Positions 28,821-36,591 of a stretch of DNA of 47,674 bases are shown piece after piece. A model generated the notes under the pieces. It had not been told where the DNA came from, searched no databases, and worked only from the letters and a program-made list of their open reading frames with translations. A program made the position numbers and the translations under genes. Positions within the stretch are counted from its first letter, which is position 1. The number at the start of each line of letters is the position of its first letter. This DNA is from Deltaproteobacteria bacterium. GTDB lineage: Bacteria > Desulfobacterota > Syntrophobacteria > Syntrophobacterales > Syntrophobacteraceae. The DNA lies in contig JAKAJS010000168.1 in the NCBI GenBank assembly GCA_021813685.1, positions 1 to 47,674 on the forward strand, written 5' to 3'.

Positions 28821-29483
28821 CTATGCTTTTCCAGTTGCTTTTCGTTGGTTTTCCCTTTCGAGCATCCTCCCGGCCCTCCAGCGCATGGCCGCTCCCGAGC
28901 GACGGTATCGCACCCGACAAATCGAAGGCTTCTCCAAGGTGCATAAACGGTTGTCGGAACGTAACCCACCGATTTCCGGAGCATCGGGCAGGCAGAAAAT
29001 GGCGAAATAGTGTTCGTGAAGATCCGCGAATATGTTGGCCAGTTCGTCAAAATCGCGGGGCTTTACGATGAAGGAATCTGCCCCGAGCCTGAGCCCCGAA
29101 GCCTCATGAATCTGTTTGCGGCAGGAGGCCAGAAGCACGATGGGAATGTTTCGGAGTCTGCCGGTTCCCTTTATATGGCTGAGGATTTCCAGGCCGCTTT
29201 TGCCGGGCATGATAAGGTCCAGTAAAATCAGATCCGGGCGCGGAGCGGAGCCGGGATACCGATAGTCGCCTCTTTGAAACAGGTAGTCCAGGGCTTCCTC
29301 TCCATCGCACACCCATCGCAGGTCCACACTGACCGGACTGGCCTCAAAGGTTTCTTTCATCAGAAGGTAGTCCTGCGCTTTATCATCTGCCAAAAGAACG
29401 ACCCGGGAATGCCCTGAGCCTTTGTGTGTTTCAGGAGCTTCTACCGGTTGCCGTGCCGACGAAAAAGATAACAAAGAAATCAT
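28821..29483 (-). CDS. Response regulator receiver protein, Rcp1-like, with extended C-terminus
   Basis: 220 residues. The receiver domain (about 26-165) has the acidic pair Asp33-Asp34, phosphoacceptor Asp89 (LLDLIMPGKSG), Ser120 and Lys141 (IVKPRD). The DYLF...GDYRYPGSAPRPDL insert is typical of Rcp1-type single-domain regulators. The last ~50 residues (after CLPD) are Arg-rich, resemble no output domain and may be a mutational extension past the usual family end. The start has AAAGGAGAG. No histidine kinase is adjacent. The 278-bp region upstream (29484-29761) shows no gene. Confidence 0.82.
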   Translation of the reverse strand: MISLLSFSSARQPVEAPETHKGSGHSRVVLLADDKAQDYLLMKETFEASPVSVDLRWVCDGEEALDYLFQRGDYRYPGSAPRPDLILLDLIMPGKSGLEILSHIKGTGRLRNIPIVLLASCRKQIHEASGLRLGADSFIVKPRDFDELANIFADLHEHYFAIFCLPDAPEIGGLRSDNRLCTLEKPSICRVRYRRSGAAMRWRAGRMLERENQRKATGKA

Positions 29484-29761
29484 ACCGACTCTCCTTTACC
29501 CTGTAAGCGAGCTAATCAGTTGTGGTTTTGGAGGTTAGGTTATTACCACGAAATGGTGGATTCCACAGGTAGGGGAATAATGTAATCTTGTGGATTGAGG
29601 TAAGTAGAGGTGCGGCAGGTCCCCCCTTTCGAGTTGCTTTGCGGGGGGCCAGATTGAAGAGGCGGTGCCTCCCGAACAATCTTCTATCGACCTCTACGAT
29701 CTGGCACTCGCAGCATAGGTTGTGTCTTCCCTGGTCGTGACTATGGTTTCGTGATATGCGT

Positions 29762-29947
29762 TCATACGCATTCTTCTTCCATTCTACCGGTTATGTCCTC
29801 AACGTAGGGCGTTCGGCCGCCGTTGCCTTTCTGCACCTTTTTCCCGGAAGAAGAGGAAAGCCACCAGATGAGGACCCCGGTCGTCAGTGCGGCACCGATG
29901 GAAAGCACCGGTCTTTTGCGGGCAAAATCCTCGATCTCGCTGATCAC
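29762..29947 (-). CDS. Possible small membrane protein
   Basis: 61 residues, MISEIEDFARKRPVLSIGA then one hydrophobic helix (about 14-31, ending WWLSS) and a polar tail. The layout resembles the membrane end of DUF883/YqjD-like proteins. The start is a GTG at 29947 with no clear ribosome site, and no better start exists upstream, so the gene could be a remnant or the end of a longer lost gene. Confidence 0.4.
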   Translation of the reverse strand: MISEIEDFARKRPVLSIGAALTTGVLIWWLSSSSGKKVQKGNGGRTPYVEDITGRMEEECV

Positions 29948-30028
29948 TTCGGATTTCGGAAAACGTATGGAGGGTAGATGGAGGGCGATTCGGTTTCAAA
30001 TGTTGAAATTTGAGGGTTTCAACTGAGG

Positions 30029-30339
30029 TCAGGCCCTGTCGTCCAGAGTGGACATAATCGTTCGAGGGGACCGGGCACAGTGAAAAAGACCGAAAACTAC
30101 GATTTCACTATTCTCTATTCGGAAGTAGACGGCATAAGGGAACCGCCGAAGCAATCGCCGCCTGAATGCCTCATGGACGACTGGAGAAATCAAAGGGTTC
30201 CGTGCAATCTCATTGGCACTTGCATAGAACGCGCGCAGGAATTCGTCGCCCAATCCCTCTTTGCCTTTTTCTCGTACCAGGAATAGGCCGCCAAGGCGTC
30301 TTCCTCGACTTCGGGAAGAAAACGCAATGTGGATTTCAT
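30029..30339 (-). pseudogene. RelE/ParE-type toxin, split by a -1 frameshift
   Basis: The ATG at 30339 overlaps the antitoxin stop (ATGA) and gives RFLPEVEEDALAAYSWYEKK, a typical ParE/RelE N-terminus. Family similarity then continues in the neighbouring frame: GLGDEFLRAFYASANEIA, RRRLLRRFPYAVYFRIE and VVFGLFHCARSP, to the stop at 30029. The break falls at a run of five As (minus strand, 30270-30266, in GAG-AAA-AAG-GC). One more A would restore a single ~103-residue frame. It is either decay, a sequencing error in the homopolymer, or -1 slippage at AAA-AAG. As read, no intact toxin is encoded conventionally. Confidence 0.75.
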
Positions 30340-30557
30340 TTTCTGCTTTCCACTCTCCTCTGCAGTTCTTCCAGTGAGAGAAGAGTTCCCTGGTGAGACC
30401 TGTATTTCGCGAGCCTTCTGTCAAGTTCGGCGATATGGCTCTGAGGGACGGGTACCTGCGATTCCTCCGAGGCGATGCTGTCCCAAAGGTCTTCGACCAG
30501 CAGGATCTTTTCCGGCGTACTCAAACGCTTAATCTCAGGGATATCATTGAACTGCAT
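30336..30557 (-). CDS. Antitoxin, TIGR02574 addiction-module family
   Basis: 73 residues, MQFNDIPEIKRLSTPEKILLVEDLWDSI, the standard N-terminus of the TIGR02574 antitoxin family; a C-terminal helix (LDRRLAKYRSHQGTLLSLEEL) would wrap the toxin. GAGGAGGGGG lies just upstream of the ATG. It overlaps the toxin start by 4 nt. The antitoxin appears intact although the toxin frame is broken. Confidence 0.88.
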   Translation of the reverse strand: MQFNDIPEIKRLSTPEKILLVEDLWDSIASEESQVPVPQSHIAELDRRLAKYRSHQGTLLSLEELQRRVESRK

Positions 30558-30659
30558 AGACCCCCTCCTCGAACTTGATTATACGGTGGCCGGCTTGTGT
30601 CACCTAACCGAACTATAATCTTTTTTCCAGCTTGAAACTGCAATTAGTATCGTTTCATC

Positions 30660-30690
30660 CCCGCGGGGGGGGCGAAAGCCCCCGATCTTT
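30660..30690. repeat. GC-rich hairpin repeat, copy 3 (reverse orientation)
   Basis: GGGGGC-GAAA-GCCCCC at 30668-30683, the reverse complement of the copies at 3165-3180 and 28733-28748, followed by CGATCTTTTGCTC. It lies 18 bp after the stop of the UbiD gene and may act as its terminator on the minus strand. Confidence 0.65.
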
Positions 30691-30708
30691 TGCTCTTCGC
30701 CTCTGCCT

Positions 30709-32550
30709 TTAGCCCTGCGGCAGGAATTCTTCGATGCCGAGTTCCCGAGCACGCTCTTCGATTCTTTGCGCTACTTCCGGGTCCATTTGGATGTCGGCGG
30801 GCCAGGGGCGGGTGTGGCCGTCTTCGGGACCCTTGGAGGTAGCGTCGACAACGATTCTTCCCTCTTTTCCGACGATGTCTCTTCCCGGATCGACGTTGTT
30901 CGCGATTTTCCAGAGCACGAGCGGGTAGTCGTTCAAGGCTATGGACGAATCGAGCAAAACGAGGATCGAGAAGGGCGCAAGGGCGGTGCTTTCAAGCAGG
31001 TTCGGGGCGAGCGTGCGGCCCGAAATCTTGCCGTCTTTTTCCAGATTGAGGAGCAGCACGCGGTTTCGGGTGTTAAGAGGCGGAAGGTGAAAGGCAAAGA
31101 GTTTCCGGGATATCTCCCTGAGGGCCTCTCCTACAGTGTCGTTGGCCGGGAGCGGAAGCGTTTGCCGCGTAGGCCGTGGCCGTTCGCCCGGATGTCTTCG
31201 GGTGGCGTCGATGCCGAGTTTGCTTCCGAAAAGCGGGTCGGGGGCGCTATGGTCGAGGACGTCGAGAATGCCCTCGGTGATGAAAAGATCGCTTTCGAGA
31301 TCGACTTCATCGAGGATGGTGCGCAGGACGTCGGCGGGGCGGCGTAGGCTGATATCGTCGTCAAGGAGTACCACGGCCTTGGTGAAGCTCATTTGCCCCT
31401 GTGCCCAGACCGCGCTCATGATTCTGCGGGCGTGGCCGGGATATTCTTTCGCGAGGCTCATGACCACGAGGTTGTGGAAGACTCCTTCCCAGGGCATCCA
31501 GAAATCGTGCACCTCCGGGTGAATCGAGCGGAGCAGGGGCAGGAAGAACCGTTCGGTCGCCTTGGCGAGCCAGCAGTCTTCCATGGGGGGGCGTCCCACC
31601 AGGGTCGCCGCATACACCGGGTTTTTGCGGTGGGTGAGGGCGGTCAGGTGGAAGACGGGATATTCGCCAACGAGCGAGTAATAGCCGGTGTGGTCTCCAA
31701 AGGGGCCTTCCAGGCGAAGCTCATCTGGGTCCACATACCCTTCGAGCACGAATTCGGCTTCGGCGGGAACCTCCAGGTCGATGGAGACGCAGCGGGTCAT
31801 GGGGACCGGTTTTTTCCGGATAAAGCCCGCCAGAAGCATCTCGTCGATTCCCTGCGGAAGCGGGGCGGTAGCCGCCCAGGTGACTGCGGGGTCGGTCCCG
31901 ATCGCGACGGCAACGGGCATGCGCCTGGCCGCCTTCCTGTATTCCTGGAAATAGTGGGAGCCGTCCTTGTGAATGTGCCAGTGCATGCCGGTCGTATTGC
32001 GGTCGAAGACCTGCAGGCGGTACATGCCCGCGTTTCGGCGGCCCGTCTCCAGGCTGCGGGTAAAGACGACGGGAAGCGTTACGAAAGGTCCGCCGTCTCC
32101 GGGCCAGCAGGTGAGAACGGGCAGCCTCGAAAGATCGATTTGATCTCCCCGGAGCACGACTTCCTGGCAGGGGGCCTTGGCGGTCCTGCGGGGAAGGGAT
32201 TTGAGGAGGTCGATTCCCATGGGAAGAAGCTCCGCCACATCACGGAAAGACTTCGGGGGGCCGAGACGCAGGAAACGTTCGATCCTCCGGGCGAGCGCAT
32301 CCAGCGAGTCGGTCCCCAGGGCCATGCAGATACGACGTTGGGACCCAAAGGCGTTGGTTAAAACGGGAAAGGGCGACTTTTCGACTCGTTCGAAAAGAAG
32401 AGCTTTGCCTCCTCCGGGGGCTTTGGAGGCCAGGTCCGTGATGTGGGAGATTTCGAGCGCGCTGGAGACCGGTCCGTCTATGCGCAGCAACTCCCCCGCT
32501 TTTTCGAGTTCGGATATAAATTCCCCGAGATTTTGGAATGCGGTCTTCAT
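30709..32550 (-). CDS. ubiD: UbiD-family decarboxylase (menaquinone-type)
   Basis: Prenylated-FMN-dependent decarboxylase acting on a prenylated aromatic acid. 613 residues from MKTAFQNLGEFISEL; longer than E. coli UbiD (~497) but typical of the menaquinone-decarboxylase branch. Motifs are MYRLQVFDRNTTGMHWHIHKDG, shown here as its parts MYRLQVFD and GMHWHIHKDG (cofactor site), EGPFGDHTGYYSL and the catalytic acidic residues around it. It directly follows the UbiA-type prenyltransferase gene, so the pair probably makes the quinone ring, most likely menaquinone by the futalosine (MqnP/MqnL) route. A GTG at 32568 overlapping the ubiA stop is an alternative start. Confidence 0.9.
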   Translation of the reverse strand: MKTAFQNLGEFISELEKAGELLRIDGPVSSALEISHITDLASKAPGGGKALLFERVEKSPFPVLTNAFGSQRRICMALGTDSLDALARRIERFLRLGPPKSFRDVAELLPMGIDLLKSLPRRTAKAPCQEVVLRGDQIDLSRLPVLTCWPGDGGPFVTLPVVFTRSLETGRRNAGMYRLQVFDRNTTGMHWHIHKDGSHYFQEYRKAARRMPVAVAIGTDPAVTWAATAPLPQGIDEMLLAGFIRKKPVPMTRCVSIDLEVPAEAEFVLEGYVDPDELRLEGPFGDHTGYYSLVGEYPVFHLTALTHRKNPVYAATLVGRPPMEDCWLAKATERFFLPLLRSIHPEVHDFWMPWEGVFHNLVVMSLAKEYPGHARRIMSAVWAQGQMSFTKAVVLLDDDISLRRPADVLRTILDEVDLESDLFITEGILDVLDHSAPDPLFGSKLGIDATRRHPGERPRPTRQTLPLPANDTVGEALREISRKLFAFHLPPLNTRNRVLLLNLEKDGKISGRTLAPNLLESTALAPFSILVLLDSSIALNDYPLVLWKIANNVDPGRDIVGKEGRIVVDATSKGPEDGHTRPWPADIQMDPEVAQRIEERARELGIEEFLPQG

Positions 32551-32564
32551 GTGGTTTGAAACAA

Positions 32565-33419
32565 TCACCTTCCCGCCAGGACCCCCAGGAAGAGCAGGAT
32601 CGATATCGCGCTGTTTACGTGGAAAAAAGCTATGTTGACCTTGTCGAGGCAGTCGGGCCGCACGAGTTTGTGTTCGGCAAAAATAAGGATGCTTATCGCC
32701 AGGAGGAAAAAAAGGTATACGCGGCTAAGATCGAACGCGAAATAGACCAGGAAAAGAAAAAGGAGGGTAAAGAGGTGAAGCACGCTCGAATAGAGGAGCG
32801 CATTGGACACTCCCCGGCAGGCAGGCAGGGAAAACAGGTTGTGTTCCCTGTCGAATTCGACGTCCTGGCATGCGTAGAGAATATCGAATCCCGCGATATA
32901 GGTCATGAGAGCAAAGCTCAGGAGCAAAATTTTCCAGTTGAGACTCCCGCTCACCGCCACCCAGACCGCTACGGGCGCAAGCCCTATGGCGAAACCGAGC
33001 GCCAGATGGCAAAGGGTGGTAAACCTTTTCGTAAACGAATACAAAAGAAGAATCGCCAGCACCGGCAGGGACAATATGAAACACAGATGCCCCAGCAGGG
33101 CGGCCACACCGACGAATACCAGAGCGGAGACCAAAACGAACACCAAAACCGAGGGAAGGTCAACCTGGCCGGTCACATGCGGCCGGTTTGCCGTTCGGGG
33201 GTTCAGACGGTCGTAGCGATAGTCGGCGAGGCGATTGAAGCCCATGGCCGCAGACCTTGCGGAGGCCATGGCCGCAATGATCAGTGCAAAGGTTGCCAAA
33301 CTCACCGGGTGCTTGCTGTTTGCAAGCAGCAGGGCCGCCAGGGCGAACGGAAGGGCGAAAACCGTGTGGCTGAACTTAATCAGCCTTCCGTACGTAGCGA
33401 TCTTGGATATCAGCGTCAT
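32565..33419 (-). CDS. ubiA: UbiA-family aromatic prenyltransferase
   Basis: Membrane enzyme that attaches a polyprenyl tail to an aromatic acid. 284 residues with about eight hydrophobic helices. The first Asp-rich motif is NRLADYRYD (Asn62, Asp66, Asp70) and the second is DILYACQDVEFD (Asp179, Asp186, Asp190). It resembles the MqnP/4-hydroxybenzoate polyprenyltransferase-like branch. The start is the ATG at 33419 (MTLISKIATY), matching family N-termini; a GTG at 33455 would add 12 residues. It forms a two-gene unit with ubiD. Confidence 0.9.
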   Translation of the reverse strand: MTLISKIATYGRLIKFSHTVFALPFALAALLLANSKHPVSLATFALIIAAMASARSAAMGFNRLADYRYDRLNPRTANRPHVTGQVDLPSVLVFVLVSALVFVGVAALLGHLCFILSLPVLAILLLYSFTKRFTTLCHLALGFAIGLAPVAVWVAVSGSLNWKILLLSFALMTYIAGFDILYACQDVEFDREHNLFSLPACRGVSNALLYSSVLHLFTLLFLFLVYFAFDLSRVYLFFLLAISILIFAEHKLVRPDCLDKVNIAFFHVNSAISILLFLGVLAGR

Positions 33420-33528
33420 TTCGGGGCTCAGGTTGGGTTGATGTATGTTCCTCACTCAAAGTGAAGAATATACTATTTCCGAAGAATTTTTTCCAGAGCC
33501 GCGCCGGCAAAATTCACGGGGAAAAGGC

Positions 33529-33567
33529 AAGGCCCGGACGCGCGTCAAAACCATCACGCCGGGCCTT
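33529..33567 (-). terminator. Terminator after flgM
   Basis: Perfect stem AAGGCCCGG (33529-33537) with 33559-33567, extended inside by CGT/ACG pairing. On the minus strand it follows the flgM stop and leads into CCTTGCCTTTTCC. Confidence 0.7.
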
Positions 33568-33594
33568 TACAAATGGTGTCAATAAAATGTCTGG

Positions 33595-33882
33595 CTACAT
33601 GATCTCGTTGAGCATATTTCCCGCTATGGCTCCAGGATTTATCTGGTAGCTTCCGCTGTCAATCTGGCCCTTTATCTGCTCAACCTTGTCCGTTCGGATC
33701 TCCTGGGGCCCCGAGATCGACTTCTGCGCATTGGCAAGGTTCATGTAACTTTGGGAAAGCTGCACCCGGTCGGAAGCAACCCCGGTCGTAGCGGTCTTTC
33801 CCGGCGTGTTTGCTTTTCCGTCCGCAGGCGCTGCGCTCTCCGCACCATTCGTCTGATATGGCGGGATTTTCATGATGTTCAT
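33595..33882 (-). CDS. flgM: Anti-sigma28 factor FlgM
   Basis: 95 residues. An N-terminal disordered Gly/Ala/Thr region precedes the sigma28-binding helices (about 38-95): SDRVQLSQSYMNLANAQK, RTDKVEQIKGQID and SGSYQINPGAIAGNMLNE are classic FlgM. It inhibits flagellar sigma factor FliA until hook completion. The ATG overlaps the stop of the preceding small gene (ATGA), with GGAAGG upstream. No other flagellar gene is in the window, so this is an outlying regulatory pair. Confidence 0.93.
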   Translation of the reverse strand: MNIMKIPPYQTNGAESAAPADGKANTPGKTATTGVASDRVQLSQSYMNLANAQKSISGPQEIRTDKVEQIKGQIDSGSYQINPGAIAGNMLNEIM

Positions 33883-34157
33883 CTATTTCCTTCCGCCACC
33901 GGCCCGTCGCTCATCGCGGATTCCCTTCCTGCCGAGCCGGCTTCCTCATCCTGTTTGGGGCACATATTTTCTAAAATCTGGCTGGTCAAACGGTCCATTA
34001 TCAGCTTACGCTTTCCTTCGCCGGAGATCGATACTTTCTCCTCATCGTTTTCCGAATCGTCAGGATAGCCGCCCGCCTGCGATTTCAGCTTCGACTTCTT
34101 CAGCTGCTTCGTATAGGTCCGCAGGACATTCTGGACTTGGTAGCCTGTTATAACCAT
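33879..34157 (-). CDS. Small conserved protein coupled to flgM
   Basis: 92 residues, MVITGYQVQNVLRTYTKQLKKSK then a charged, probably disordered middle with KVSISGEGKRKLIMDRLTSQILENM. The N-terminal pattern recurs upstream of flgM in other deltaproteobacteria as far as I recall; no function is known to me. It overlaps flgM by 4 nt, so translation is coupled. AGGAGGAATTG lies before the ATG. Confidence 0.8.
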   Translation of the reverse strand: MVITGYQVQNVLRTYTKQLKKSKLKSQAGGYPDDSENDEEKVSISGEGKRKLIMDRLTSQILENMCPKQDEEAGSAGRESAMSDGPVAEGNR

Positions 34158-34383
34158 GCCGCAATTCCTCCTGACAAGGAATCGGAATTCATCTGAGATT
34201 ACTTAAAGAAAATGAGGCCGAAAAGCAATGTAAATTCTCTTTTTTTGCCGTTCGCTTTTGGTGTCCTGCCGGGAACCGGGGAGAAGCGAGGTTGGCACAA
34301 AACTTGATAGCTTCTGCAGTGCGCTCGCAATGGACCAACGGCGGGTGAGAAACGGAAAAACAGGGAATGATGAGGAGATTGGT

Positions 34384-34593
34384 GTGGCAAAGGTCGATTG
34401 CACGCGATGCGCTCACTATGTAATCACGTGGATCACCGGAACGCCTTATGGCTGTGACGCCTGGGGCATAAAGTCGTCCAGACGTCCGGACCAGGTAGTC
34501 TATGCTGCCTCCGGCGTTCAATGCCAGCTTTTCAGTCCGAAGTGCAAAAAGACGGACAGTAAGCAGGAAGGAATAAGAAGGAGGGGATTTTAA
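34384..34593 (+). CDS. Small Cys-rich conserved protein upstream of a diguanylate cyclase
   Basis: 69 residues from a GTG with GAGGAG six bases upstream. CTRCAHY, YGCDAWGIK and GVQCQLFSPKC give five to six cysteines arranged like a small zinc ribbon. The pattern CxxCxxY-x-TW...PYGC...SG..C..F is one I recognise as a recurrent uncharacterised mini-protein family. The frame is open further 5' (ATG at 34330), but that extension has no ribosome site and is low complexity. It lies two bases before the diguanylate cyclase start, so it is co-transcribed. Confidence 0.7.
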   Translation: MAKVDCTRCAHYVITWITGTPYGCDAWGIKSSRRPDQVVYAASGVQCQLFSPKCKKTDSKQEGIRRRGF

Positions 34594-34595
34594 CT

Positions 34596-36044
34596 ATGAG
34601 GCAGCTGGATGTCGGCCGGCAGAAAGAAACAAAGGGTGCCGAAGAAAAGCATGCGGCGGTTAAGGGCAACGGGATGGGGGCCGACTTGAAAGGCGCGGTT
34701 GAGGATCATGAAGAAGCGATGAAGATGCGCGACCTGCTGAAGCGCTCGATCGCCGCCATGTGCGCTCTGGCCAGGGATGAAAACTCGGTGGTGAATGCCA
34801 GGCTTCTCGATTTCAAAAACACCGTGCAAAGAGAAGCAGCCGTCGGAGAGTTGGAAGAAAGCCTCCAGGCGTTAAAAAAAGCGATACTCGAAAGTGACGA
34901 TGTCGAGGGAGGAACGCCGAAGGCAGACGCCGCCCACCCGGCAAAAAATGCCGCCCCTGCCGGCCTTACAAAAGCCGTTCTCGATCAACTCCGCTCTATA
35001 TTTCTCCACCTGGTCGGCGAATTCGATCGCGACTTCGGAGAAGAATATTCCGGGCGCGTGGCCAGACTTCGCGGGAAAATCGAAAAATGCGCCCGCATTG
35101 AAGATGTCGTGAGCCTCCAACAGGATATTGCCACGCTCGTCGAACTCTACAACCAGTCGATAGATGAGGAACGCACCCAGATCACCGATTTCATCGCGGA
35201 GATGGGCGCGGGGCTCCTCGAACTCGAGCGGCTCTATATCGGCACGATGAGCCAGACGGGACAGAGCGAGAAGGAAAATAAAAATTTCAACCAGATCGTC
35301 GAAAATCACATGGAAGACATGAAGAAATCGGCACAGCTCAGTACGACGCTCGCCGACTTCAGGGAACTGGTCCTTACCCGGCTGGCATCGATCCGCAGCG
35401 CTCTTGAGGAAAAGCGCCGCTCGGAGGCGCTACGCCATGAGAGCCTCCGAGAGGAGATGGAATCGCTCAATCAAAACCTGAGCAGAATGAAAAAGGAGGT
35501 CGACCAGGTCCATGAAAAGCGCAAGGCCCTGGAAAAGGAGGTGCTCATCGACTCTCTGACCGGTGTGGCCAACCGGCGGGCCTTGAAGGAACGCCTCAAA
35601 AACGAAATGTACCGCTTCCAGAGATATAACCAGATCTTTTCCCTCGTTGTCTTCGATATCGACCGCTTCAAGTCCATAAACGATCAACACGGCCACTGGG
35701 CGGGCGACAGATGCCTCAAGGAGATCGTAAAGCGCATCGCACCCATTCTGCGGGAAACCGATCTTATCGGACGGTGGGGAGGGGACGAATTTGTGTTGAT
35801 TTTTGCGGCCACTTGCCTGGAAAGTGCGGCCACCGTGGCGGAGAGACTGCGGAAATTGATCCAAAACACCCGCCTGGTTTATCACAAACACGAAATCAGC
35901 CTGAGCATAAGCATCGGGGTGGCCCAGGTCCTCGAGGGCGACCAGTCCATCGAAAAGCTCTTCAACCGCGCCGATAAGGCCATGTACAAGTCAAAGAAAG
36001 CCGGAGGCAATGCGGTAAGTGTCAGTGAAAACAGTGAGCAGTGA
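34596..36044 (+). CDS. Diguanylate cyclase with N-terminal coiled-coil domain
   Basis: 482 residues. The C-terminal GGDEF domain (about 316-475) is catalytically intact: metal aspartates in FDIDRFKSIND (Asp354), GGDEF at 395-399 and the product-inhibition site RETD at 386-389, five residues before GGDEF. It should synthesise cyclic di-GMP with feedback control. Residues 30-310 are helical, with long coiled coils and no membrane segment, so it is a cytoplasmic signalling protein of the type with an extended helical sensor. AAGGAGGGG precedes the ATG. The last residues ENSEQ are encoded by the heptad repeat that follows. Confidence 0.93.
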   Translation: MRQLDVGRQKETKGAEEKHAAVKGNGMGADLKGAVEDHEEAMKMRDLLKRSIAAMCALARDENSVVNARLLDFKNTVQREAAVGELEESLQALKKAILESDDVEGGTPKADAAHPAKNAAPAGLTKAVLDQLRSIFLHLVGEFDRDFGEEYSGRVARLRGKIEKCARIEDVVSLQQDIATLVELYNQSIDEERTQITDFIAEMGAGLLELERLYIGTMSQTGQSEKENKNFNQIVENHMEDMKKSAQLSTTLADFRELVLTRLASIRSALEEKRRSEALRHESLREEMESLNQNLSRMKKEVDQVHEKRKALEKEVLIDSLTGVANRRALKERLKNEMYRFQRYNQIFSLVVFDIDRFKSINDQHGHWAGDRCLKEIVKRIAPILRETDLIGRWGGDEFVLIFAATCLESAATVAERLRKLIQNTRLVYHKHEISLSISIGVAQVLEGDQSIEKLFNRADKAMYKSKKAGGNAVSVSENSEQ

Positions 36045-36130
36045 GCAGTGAAGAGTGAACAGTGATTGCTCAGTAGTTCTTACTAATCACTGTTCACCGA
36101 TCACCGTTCACTGATCATCACCGCTCACTG
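36023..36130. repeat. Heptad repeat at convergent junction, CAGTGAG family, copy 3 (largest)
   Basis: The left arm has CAGTGAA, CAGTGAG twice, CAGTGAA, GAGTGAA and CAGTGAT in 7-bp steps. The right arm is the same family in reverse orientation (ATCACTG, TTCACCG, ATCACCG, TTCACTG). The arms pair over about 35-45 bp around a short spacer near 36070-36083. It contains the stops of the cyclase gene (36042-36044) and of the convergent gene (36118-36120). Probably a bidirectional terminator. Confidence 0.88.
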
Positions 36131-36591
36131 ATTTTGATGGGATGTCTTTTTCCGTTGAGTTCTAAGAAAAATCCACGCCCTGATTCGTCCTCGCGTATGA
36201 AGTCGGCGAGCTGATAATAGGCTGGGCGCGAAAATCTTGCCGGAAATCGGCCTTGGGCCGTCTTGCAATACATAACATTGTCTTTTCCGCTCACAAGCGT
36301 GTCGGGGTCGAGCGTTTCGGCGCGCGAAAGGTTCTTTAAGCCTATCCTGATTCGTTCCCTGCCCGCACCGTCCAGTTGCCTGTCCACCCGGGAGACCACG
36401 AAGGGCGTGTCGGCCACTTCGAGCAGGCAGCGTCCCTTCGAGTCGCAGAGGACATACTCGCCCGTAGGCAAAAGTTCGAGCTTTTCATAGAAGGCCTCCA
36501 GAATTTCGGCCCGGAATATCCTGCTTCCATTGTAGAACCAGTCTCCGTTCTCATCGACCCGGATGCCGCTGGGGGTGAGTTCTGCGATCAT
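36118..36591 (-). CDS. DUF1285-like protein
   Basis: 157 residues from MIAELTPSGI. The N-terminal half (GIRVDENGDWFYNGSRIFR, LPTGEYVLCD, LEVADTPFVV) matches the DUF1285 pattern of beta-rich proteins of unknown role. The ATG at 36591 is served by GGAAAGG. A longer open frame upstream is antisense-like read-through of queH in another frame. Its 5' end overlaps queH by 41 nt. The C-terminal SER is encoded by the repeat. Confidence 0.78.
   Translation of the reverse strand: MIAELTPSGIRVDENGDWFYNGSRIFRAEILEAFYEKLELLPTGEYVLCDSKGRCLLEVADTPFVVSRVDRQLDGAGRERIRIGLKNLSRAETLDPDTLVSGKDNVMYCKTAQGRFPARFSRPAYYQLADFIREDESGRGFFLELNGKRHPIKISER

Noticed and set aside
29690-29720. A sigma54-like TGGCAC box.
   Set aside because: The GC element is two bases too close to the GG element for a sigma54 promoter.
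32538-33464. A 308-codon plus-strand open frame opposite the ubiA gene.
   Set aside because: Gln/Lys/Arg-rich mirror of a membrane protein; ubiA carries both Asp-rich motifs in the other strand.
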